This document shows, one piece after another, positions 1-5,709 of a DNA stretch of 5,709 bases; position 1 is the stretch's first letter; the number at the start of each line of letters is the position of its first letter. Under the pieces are notes generated by a model. The model was not told where the DNA came from, did no database searches, and saw only the letters and a list, made by a program, of their open reading frames with translations. A program made the position numbers and the translations under genes. The DNA is taken from the NCBI GenBank assembly GCA_001897035.1, contig MKRS01000661.1, positions 1 through 5,709 of the forward strand, written 5' to 3'. The stretch comes from Bacteroidales bacterium 45-6. GTDB lineage: Bacteria > Bacteroidota > Bacteroidia > Bacteroidales > Dysgonomonadaceae.

Positions 1-1
1 G

Positions 2-730
2 ATCGCCATCGATTCCAACCGGTACAAGGAATATTCCTTGGGAACTATCTCTTCGGGAAGGGTGCTTCCGTCCACCGAAAAATGGGTGGTCGATCTATTG
101 GCGGAAGCCCGCAAAAAGGGGATCACCGTGTGGGGAATGATGCACCACGGATTGGTGGAACATTTCATGTATCAGAATCTTTTTTTTGCCGACTACTTGG
201 TGGACGACTGGAAACGCTTGGCCACCGTGTTTGCCAACAACGGGATGAAGGCGGTATTCACCGGCCATTTCCACGCAAACGACATCACGCAGTTTGATTC
301 GCCCGAAGGCAACCGGATCTACGACATCGAGACAGGGTCGCTCAGTTCCTACCCTTTTCCCTATCGGAAAATGACTTGGGACGGACGCCGACTCGACATT
401 CATACCACGAAGATTTTAGCTATTCCGGGAAAACCCGATTTAGCCCGGCAGGACAGCATCGCCAAGCTGGAATATGCAACGCAAGCCGCAAAAACAAGGA
501 TAAAGGCCAAGCTTTCTTTTTTGCCCGACGACACGGTGGAGGCTTTGGGGCAGTTGATCGGTCGGATCTACATCATGCACGTTGCTGGAGACGAGAAAAT
601 GGACGATGAGATGCGCAAAGCAATAACGGCATTTGCCTCCCTCATGGGCGATGACTCCGGTATAGACCCCGCTGATTTGAAACTCGACTTTCCTCCTGCG
701 GACAACGAGGTGAGCATTGAAATGAAATGA
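2..730 (+). CDS. Calcineurin-like metallophosphoesterase, C-terminal part (5' end outside window)
   Basis: The reading frame is open from the first complete codon at position 2 and ends at TGA 728-730, giving 242 residues. A TTG at 38 is a possible start codon, but the upstream residues IAIDSNRY continue the fold, so the true start lies before the window. Two late motifs of the calcineurin-like superfamily are visible: MMHHGL (His48-His49, nt 143-148), a metal-ligand histidine, and GHFHAND (His89, His91, Asp94, nt 263-283), the GHxH metal site. The first motifs (DxH, GDxxD, GNH[DE]) must lie upstream. Residues about 145-215 look helical, resembling the C-terminal helical domain of Lmo2642-like phosphoesterases. 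Such enzymes hydrolyse phosphoesters with a two-metal centre; the substrate cannot be read from the sequence, and localisation is unknown because the N-terminus is missing. A run of eight T at 180-187 lies in frame and causes no visible break. It is followed by a 99-base gap, so coupling to the next gene is uncertain. Confidence 0.9.
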   Translation: MAIDSNRYKEYSLGTISSGRVLPSTEKWVVDLLAEARKKGITVWGMMHHGLVEHFMYQNLFFADYLVDDWKRLATVFANNGMKAVFTGHFHANDITQFDSPEGNRIYDIETGSLSSYPFPYRKMTWDGRRLDIHTTKILAIPGKPDLARQDSIAKLEYATQAAKTRIKAKLSFLPDDTVEALGQLIGRIYIMHVAGDEKMDDEMRKAITAFASLMGDDSGIDPADLKLDFPPADNEVSIEMK

Positions 731-752
731 CTTATCACCAAAAAACGAACCT

Positions 753-786
753 TTTGTAGCCAACTAAGAGAATTTTTTGTAATTTG
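753..786 (+). promoter_or_regulatory. Candidate Bacteroidota-type promoter before the ArsC/Spx-like gene
   Basis: TTTG at 753-756 is followed 30 bases later (start to start) by TTTG at 783-786, within GTAATTTGCAA. The Bacteroidota vegetative pattern is TTTG near -33 and TAnnTTTG near -7. Here the -7 box lacks a correctly placed TA, and the spacer of 22 bases is a little longer than usual. The position suits a promoter: it would give a leader of roughly 35-40 bases before the ATG at 830. The region is A/T-rich. This is a weak match and rests on pattern reading only. Confidence 0.35.
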
Positions 787-798
787 CAATGTATTGCA
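785..798. repeat. Perfect 14-base inverted repeat (6-base arms, 2-base centre)
   Basis: TGCAAT at 785-790 and ATTGCA at 793-798 are exact reverse complements around GT at 791-792. The repeat begins inside the candidate -7 box and would lie over the transcription start, a usual place for a repressor operator. With a 2-base centre it is unlikely to form an RNA hairpin, and no T-run follows, so it does not look like a terminator. A short palindrome like this can also arise by chance in A/T-rich DNA. Confidence 0.4.
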
Positions 799-829
799 GC
801 AAGACAACTAAAAATTTTGGAAAACGACT

Positions 830-1180
830 ATGCTTTTACTCTGCTATCCCAAATGCGGCACTTGCCAAAAAGCCATCAAATGGCTGAATGAAAATAAGAT
901 CACGATAGACTCAAGGAATATTGCCATAGACAACCCGTCGAAAGAGGAACTGGCCTCCTGGATCGAGAGAAGTGGCCTTCCTGTGGCCAAATTTTTCAAC
1001 ACATCGGGGCTGATCTACAAGGAAAGAAATTTGAAGGAAAAAGTGAAGACAGCTCCCGACCACGAATTGATCGACTTGTTGTCGGAGAACGGGATGTTAG
1101 TGAAGCGTCCCCTGCTTGTGGCGGAAGATTTTGTACTTGTCGGATTCAAGGAAGAAGATTGGAAAAAACATTTAAAGTAA
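830..1180 (+). CDS. ArsC/Spx-superfamily thioredoxin-fold protein (arsenate reductase-like)
   Basis: The 116-residue product is full length for this family. It opens with a beta strand and the redox motif CYPKCGTCQKA, with Cys9 and Cys12 forming the CxxC seen in Spx and related proteins. Other family marks are FFNTSG at 55-60, KRP with Arg93 at 92-94, and GFKEEDW at 105-111. By my hand alignment to plasmid R773 ArsC, Cys9 matches the catalytic Cys12 and Arg93 matches Arg94. The arsenate-binding Arg60 and Arg107, however, are replaced by Asn57 and Gly105. True arsenate reduction is therefore doubtful; a thiol-redox or Spx/MgsR/YffB-like role is more likely, and databases would probably call it an arsenate reductase family protein. 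There is no signal peptide, so it should be cytoplasmic. The ATG at 830 places the CxxC at the usual distance from the N-terminus; its leader is A/T-rich without a Shine-Dalgarno sequence, as is normal in Bacteroidota. It ends 12 bases before the tamB start, implying co-transcription. Confidence 0.92.
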   Translation: MLLLCYPKCGTCQKAIKWLNENKITIDSRNIAIDNPSKEELASWIERSGLPVAKFFNTSGLIYKERNLKEKVKTAPDHELIDLLSENGMLVKRPLLVAEDFVLVGFKEEDWKKHLK

Positions 1181-1192
1181 TTTGGATATGCT

Positions 1193-4100
1193 TTGAAGAT
1201 ACTGAAAAAAATAGTCAGGATTGGACTTTTCGTGGTGTTGGGCGTTGTTGTTCTCAATGTCCTTCTCTACTTGTTGTTGCTGATCCCGGCCGTTCAGCAG
1301 TCGGTGCTTCGGTTTGCTCTCAATCGCATTCGCCCGATCATCAAGACCGAAGTTAGAATCGACCGCATTCAGCTTCGGCTGTTCAATCAAGTTCGCCTCG
1401 AAGGGGTGTATCTGGAGGACAAAACAGGCGATACATTGTTGTATGCGAAGGAGTTTTCGGCTGAGCTGGACACTTGGAAATTGCTTCAGGACAAGGTTGA
1501 GGTCAAGGGCATTTCGCTGAATGATTTTGCCCTCAATATCTCCCGGAAAGATCCCCGCTCCGACTACAATTTCCAATTTCTGATCGATGCTTTTGCTTCG
1601 CAGGACACGGTGAAGAAGAAGCCTTCCAAGATGACCGTTTCCATTCAGGATGTTAGTCTTCAGAATGGGCGTTTCCGAATGGATACCCAATCGGAACCCG
1701 AAACGCCAGGAGAATTCAATCCCTCGCATATTGCGCTGGGCAATGTGGCGGCAAAGCTTTCGTTGCCTTCGGTTGCCCCTGAGAAGTTAGACATTCGGAT
1801 TTCGAAGCTATCTTTTGCCGACAAGGCAGGATTGGTTCTGAAAAAATCGAGCCTGACCGTCCAAAGCAAGAGAAGCTTGTTCACGGTTAAAAACGCATTG
1901 TTGGAGTTGCCTCGTTCCAGGGTGAATGTGCCTTTGGCCGAATTCGATGTCCTTTCCCATGTTTTCAAATTCGACCTTCGATCCACAGTTGTACATCCCG
2001 GCGATTTGGCTTCGTTCCTGCCTGGATTGAACTTGTTGAAGGAAACCGTGCAACTGTCTGGAAACATCCGGGGAAAGTTGCCGTTAATCGTAGGAGACCA
2101 TGTTCATTTGCTCTACGGGAATGAGCTGGAAATGAAGGCCGATGGCCAAATTTCGGATTACAGCCGCTACAAGACGGCGAAGGTGAGGCTTGTCGTTAAC
2201 TCATTCAAAACCACACAAAATGCACTCCGGGATATTGTCCGGATCTCGAACCCGGCATTTTCCTTTCCGCAAAATATGAAACCCTTGGGCGATATTCGCC
2301 TGAAAGGACGGGCTGACGGCACGCTCGCCAACCTTAAGCTTGTTTCGGACGTGTGGACAAGGCAAGGAGCGGTTGTCATCCAGGCAATTTTCCGTTCCGA
2401 CACGACCTTCCAGCATTTAGGAGCGAAAGGGAATATGATGACTCAGAATTTTAATTTGCAGCCGTTTACAAACCCGAGCATTGGGAGAATTTCGGCACAG
2501 GCTGATTTTGATTACCGCCAAGACGGTACTGCGAAGATCGCTTTGAAAGCGAAGGGGCAAGTCCATTCCATCCAATACGAAAAAGCCAGCTACCGGAACA
2601 TCCGTTTTGCTGCCGACTACAACCCGTCAACAATTAGCGGATGGGTGAATGCTAACATGACGCAAGGCAAATTGGTGGCAGACTTCAAGATGATTCAGGG
2701 AAAAACGCCTGAGTATGAGCTCAGGGGCAATGTGACGGATCTCGACTTGAATTCGTTCTACAAATACGAGAAATGGAAAAATCCTCACCTGTCGGTGAAC
2801 CTGGATGCCGCCATTAAGGGAAGTTTGGAACAGGGGTTTGCCGGGAATATCCAGTTGGAAAACATGCAGTTTGAAGATGGAAATGTCCGGTTTAGTCCCG
2901 GGCTGATTCGGCTCGAAGCCGGAGAAACAAGTCAGGGCAAGAATTTCATGGAACTGACTTCTTCTTTCCTGAATGCAAGAATCGACGGAAAACTGAATCT
3001 CGGGACGCTTCCCGGTGAAGTTCAAAACATCGTGCATAAATATTTGCCTCAGTTTATTCTTCCGGTGAAGACCAAGTCTCCGGGCAAGAATGATTTCGAA
3101 TTTGCCCTTCAAACCAAAGACACAAAGCAAATAGAACAAATCTTTGGTTCGCCCGTGTCGCTGACACAAGCTTTGGCAGCATCGGGCTCCATTAATACGG
3201 CCTCAAAGCACATTGTGATTCGGGCAAAAGCTCCACTTCTGAAATACGGGCCGGCAGATGTGAAGGAATCGTTTTTCAACTTTTCGAACGAAAACGAACG
3301 GATGAGTTTAGAAGCCCATGCCCGCTATTTCAATCAGGACAACCGGATGGAATTTGACATGAATGCCAATTCCGAATCCGACACCATTCGTTCGCAAATC
3401 AATTTCAGCAACGAGACTCCCGACTTGACCGTGGGCGGACAGCTCGACTCATACACTTTCTTTACCCGGAATGCTCGAAAAGAGTTGGTGACGCATCTCA
3501 ACCTCGAACCCTCCATGGTTTATGTCAACGACTTGAGGTTCTTGTTGAATCCGGCGTCGATTGTCAACGAAGAATCCCGCACTTCCATATCCAACCTCGG
3601 GATGAAGGTGGAGGGAAAGAATTATTTGAATATCAACGGAATCGTTTCGAATGACAACCAGGACACCTTGCGTGTTGATTTCACCAATGCCAAACTGAGT
3701 TCGTTGCTTACAGCGTTTTCCATCCACGGAATAGATGCCACGCTCAATGGCGTTGTGAATATAGCCTCGGCGACAAAATCCCCGCAGGTCTTCACCGACC
3801 AGTTTCTCATGAAAAACATTGTCATGAACGGCGATTCCATTGGCTCGCTCGACTTGTCAAGCAAATGGCGTGGCGATGTGAATGCGATGGACATCGATGC
3901 CCATATTTTGCGGAACGAAGTTCGATTGGCCGATGCAAGCGGTTTGGTTTATTTGGGCGATACCTTGAGGCTCGACATGAGCTTGGCGATGGACAATTTG
4001 CCGATCGATTGGTTCCAGCCTTTTGCTTCCGATTACCTCAACAAGGTTCATGGGAGGCTCAGTTCCGATTTGGCGGTGAAGGGTTCGTTGCTTAATCCGC

Positions 4101-5617
4101 AAGTGGATGGTTGGATCGGAATTAAGGATGGGCTGTTTGGATTGGAATATACCAATGTCGATTACAAGATTTCCGACACGATCCATATCAGCCCCGATAA
4201 AATAGGTTTTGACAATTTGAAAGTGACCGATACGCAAGGAAACGTGGCCTTTATGGATGCCCGGTTTCAATATGATAAGTTGGAAAAATACGAATATACG
4301 CTGAATATGAGGCTGAAGAATCTAATGGTTCTCAATACGGAAAGCCGTACCGACAGTTTATTCTATGGAAAGGTGTTTGCCTCGGGCACTGCGGTGGTGG
4401 ATGGAGACAATTCAAAAGTAAGTGTAAAATTGGATGTCGCAAATGCTGGCAAATCAACAGTTAATGTACTTCTGCCGCAGTCTGCCGATGCGGTTCAATA
4501 CCAAGGAATTGTCTATGTGAATACTCCGAAGGAGGATACGATAGCAGAGGATCAAAGAATCCCTCCGAGGAGGAAGGAAAATGCTACTTCAATGACCTTG
4601 TCCTCAAAATTGCATATTTCCGACAAGCTGTCGCTCTACGTGCTGCTTGATCCCGCAAGTGGAAATTCGATGCAAGTGGAGGGAAACGGCAACGTTGACT
4701 TTAGCTATGACAACAAGACCGGCGATATGCGTTCCTACGGCAATTATGTGGTGACAAAAGGCAAAGTGAAAATAAATCTGCAGCAACTTTCCAACATGGA
4801 GTTCGATGTGCAGGAAGGTGGCACGCTCACTTTTCGCGGCGATCCGTTGCGGACGGCATTTAATCTTACAGCATATAAGGACGTTCGCGCCGATTTGGCG
4901 ACTCTCGACCCGAGCTTCGCCACCGACAACAATATCTCTTCCACCCGCGTTCCGGTGCGTTGTGTGCTTGGCATCAAAGGCGATATGGATCAAATGACCC
5001 TCACCTACAATGTGGAACTGCCAGAATCGAGTGACGATGTGAAACAAAAAGTGAATGCCTTGCTTGCCACAGAAGAGCAAAAGATCCAACAGTTTGTTTA
5101 TTTGCTTTTTGCCGGCTCTTTTTATGGCAGTTCCGACAACAGCCTTGCCCAGGATTTAGCCGTGAACGGCGTGATGTCTTCCTTTGCTTCGGGTGCATTG
5201 AGCAAGACATTGGATGCTATGTTTGGACGAGTGCTTGGAGACAAATGGAATATAGAGACCGATATCTTGAGCCGGGACGGAACGATGACAAACCTTGATG
5301 TGAATGTGAACGTCTCCACTAAGATATTTGACGACCGCTTGCGCATCCGCACGAATCTTGGCTACAGAAGCAGCGGGCAGACCACCGGTTCGGAAAACCT
5401 CGTGGGAAATGTAGATTTGGAATATCTCTTGAACCGGGCGTTCAAGCTCAAGGTATATAGCAAGCAAAACGACAAGTATTACCGGCAGGCTACCACCACC
5501 CAGGGGGTGGGAATCGTTTATACGAGGGAAGTCAAGAAATTCAGGGATTTTTGGAATTTTCTACGCCGGAAGACGAAGCCAGCCCAGCAGAAGCCGGCAT
5601 CCGCAGCCCCGAAATAG
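1193..5617 (+). CDS. tamB: TamB-family translocation/assembly module protein (DUF490), TTG start
   Basis: The product has 1474 residues, in the range I expect for Bacteroidota TamB and longer than the roughly 1260 of E. coli. Residues 1-8 are basic (MKILKKIV) and 9-31 form one hydrophobic inner-membrane anchor. A long beta-rich, AsmA/TamB-like periplasmic region follows, with GDTLLYAKEF (79-88) and NFQFLIDAF (126-134), marks of Bacteroidota members. A charged linker at about 1110-1133 (PPRRKEN) precedes the DUF490/TamB C-terminal domain, about 1160-1455, including LLFAGSFYG near 1304-1312. The tail is basic, rich in Pro, Ala and Lys. TamB proteins bridge the periplasm and support outer-membrane assembly, with phospholipid transport proposed. 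No TamA or TamL partner is visible here. TTG 1193 is chosen because TAA 1178-1180 closes the frame upstream, no in-frame ATG lies between, and it keeps the basic residues before the membrane helix. A weak GGA (1184-1186) lies 6 bases upstream. The only cysteine is Cys1257. The 12-base gap after the upstream gene implies one transcript. Confidence 0.93.
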   Translation: MKILKKIVRIGLFVVLGVVVLNVLLYLLLLIPAVQQSVLRFALNRIRPIIKTEVRIDRIQLRLFNQVRLEGVYLEDKTGDTLLYAKEFSAELDTWKLLQDKVEVKGISLNDFALNISRKDPRSDYNFQFLIDAFASQDTVKKKPSKMTVSIQDVSLQNGRFRMDTQSEPETPGEFNPSHIALGNVAAKLSLPSVAPEKLDIRISKLSFADKAGLVLKKSSLTVQSKRSLFTVKNALLELPRSRVNVPLAEFDVLSHVFKFDLRSTVVHPGDLASFLPGLNLLKETVQLSGNIRGKLPLIVGDHVHLLYGNELEMKADGQISDYSRYKTAKVRLVVNSFKTTQNALRDIVRISNPAFSFPQNMKPLGDIRLKGRADGTLANLKLVSDVWTRQGAVVIQAIFRSDTTFQHLGAKGNMMTQNFNLQPFTNPSIGRISAQADFDYRQDGTAKIALKAKGQVHSIQYEKASYRNIRFAADYNPSTISGWVNANMTQGKLVADFKMIQGKTPEYELRGNVTDLDLNSFYKYEKWKNPHLSVNLDAAIKGSLEQGFAGNIQLENMQFEDGNVRFSPGLIRLEAGETSQGKNFMELTSSFLNARIDGKLNLGTLPGEVQNIVHKYLPQFILPVKTKSPGKNDFEFALQTKDTKQIEQIFGSPVSLTQALAASGSINTASKHIVIRAKAPLLKYGPADVKESFFNFSNENERMSLEAHARYFNQDNRMEFDMNANSESDTIRSQINFSNETPDLTVGGQLDSYTFFTRNARKELVTHLNLEPSMVYVNDLRFLLNPASIVNEESRTSISNLGMKVEGKNYLNINGIVSNDNQDTLRVDFTNAKLSSLLTAFSIHGIDATLNGVVNIASATKSPQVFTDQFLMKNIVMNGDSIGSLDLSSKWRGDVNAMDIDAHILRNEVRLADASGLVYLGDTLRLDMSLAMDNLPIDWFQPFASDYLNKVHGRLSSDLAVKGSLLNPQVDGWIGIKDGLFGLEYTNVDYKISDTIHISPDKIGFDNLKVTDTQGNVAFMDARFQYDKLEKYEYTLNMRLKNLMVLNTESRTDSLFYGKVFASGTAVVDGDNSKVSVKLDVANAGKSTVNVLLPQSADAVQYQGIVYVNTPKEDTIAEDQRIPPRRKENATSMTLSSKLHISDKLSLYVLLDPASGNSMQVEGNGNVDFSYDNKTGDMRSYGNYVVTKGKVKINLQQLSNMEFDVQEGGTLTFRGDPLRTAFNLTAYKDVRADLATLDPSFATDNNISSTRVPVRCVLGIKGDMDQMTLTYNVELPESSDDVKQKVNALLATEEQKIQQFVYLLFAGSFYGSSDNSLAQDLAVNGVMSSFASGALSKTLDAMFGRVLGDKWNIETDILSRDGTMTNLDVNVNVSTKIFDDRLRIRTNLGYRSSGQTTGSENLVGNVDLEYLLNRAFKLKVYSKQNDKYYRQATTTQGVGIVYTREVKKFRDFWNFLRRKTKPAQQKPASAAPK

Positions 5618-5633
5618 GAGGCTAAATGGCGTG

Positions 5634-5667
5634 TTTGTCCCCTACAATCGCATAGTAAACCGTTTTG
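5634..5667 (+). promoter_or_regulatory. Weak promoter candidate downstream of tamB
   Basis: TTTG at 5634-5637 and TTTG at 5664-5667 (within CCGTTTTGCAAA) have the same 30-base start-to-start distance as the pair before the ArsC/Spx-like gene. As there, the TA of the -7 box is missing and the spacer is somewhat long. It would read toward a gene beyond the window edge. The rest of the 92 bases after tamB shows no convincing terminator; TTGC at 5665-5668 and GCAA at 5678-5681 could pair in a 4-base stem, too weak to call. Low confidence. Confidence 0.2.
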
Positions 5668-5709
5668 CAAATAATTAGCAAGTCCATCGGAAAAGACCAT
5701 TTGCGGACG

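Noticed and set aside
180..187. Run of eight T in the phosphoesterase gene as a slippage or frameshift site
   Set aside because: The frame is intact across it (NLFFADYL, as expected for the family), and no overlapping frame offers a meaningful alternative product.
38..730. TTG at 38 as the true start of the phosphoesterase
   Set aside because: The frame is open upstream to the window edge, the preceding residues fit the family, and a start here would lack the first metal-binding motifs.
731..829. Terminator after the phosphoesterase gene
   Set aside because: T-runs are present (774-779) but no GC stem precedes them; only trivial A/T pairings such as AAAA with TTTT can form.
1172..1729. 185-codon open frame on the minus strand inside the start of tamB
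   Set aside because: It is antisense to a strongly supported coding region, its translation has no recognisable domain, and it is explained by codon bias of the opposite strand. The same applies to the minus-strand frame at 2627-3169 and shorter ones.
4566..4595. GAGGAGG followed by ATG 4581 inside tamB as an internal start
   Set aside because: The ATG is out of frame and reaches a TGA stop after four codons; the purine-rich stretch encodes the PPRRKEN linker.
5496..5510. Strong GC-rich hairpin CCACCC-AGG-GGGTGG near the 3' end of tamB
   Set aside because: It lies inside conserved coding sequence (TTQGVG), has no T-run after it, and the frame continues about 100 bases further, so it is not a terminator.

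Overview
The window looks like a housekeeping stretch of a Bacteroidota chromosome, probably Bacteroidales. This rests on protein character: a TamB-type protein with the long form and signature motifs I associate with Bacteroidota, A/T-rich leaders with no good Shine-Dalgarno sequence, and weak matches to the Bacteroidota promoter pattern (TTTG near -33, TTTG-containing -7 box). I see no rRNA, tRNA, CRISPR, insertion sequence, integrase or attachment site. All three genes lie on the + strand and fill nearly the whole window.

Layout. Positions 2-730 hold the C-terminal 242 residues of a calcineurin-like metallophosphoesterase; its start and first metal-binding motifs lie before the window. A 99-base gap (731-829) has no visible terminator but carries a weak promoter candidate and a perfect short inverted repeat. 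Positions 830-1180 encode a 116-residue thioredoxin-fold protein of the ArsC/Spx superfamily with a CGTC motif. Twelve bases later a TTG codon at 1193 begins a 1474-residue TamB-family envelope protein ending at 5617. The last 92 bases (5618-5709) hold no convincing gene, only a weak promoter candidate and a 9-codon ORF behind an AGGAGG.

How the genes relate. The ArsC/Spx-like gene and tamB are almost certainly one transcription unit, judged by the 12-base gap. The phosphoesterase is more loosely placed and may be a separate unit. TamB proteins span from the inner membrane across the periplasm and serve outer-membrane biogenesis. The ArsC/Spx-like protein should be cytoplasmic, so a functional link is not obvious. 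I found no clear sign of a new biological system. The points most worth checking are the tamB start region, the pairing of the two genes, and small sequence signals in the two gaps.
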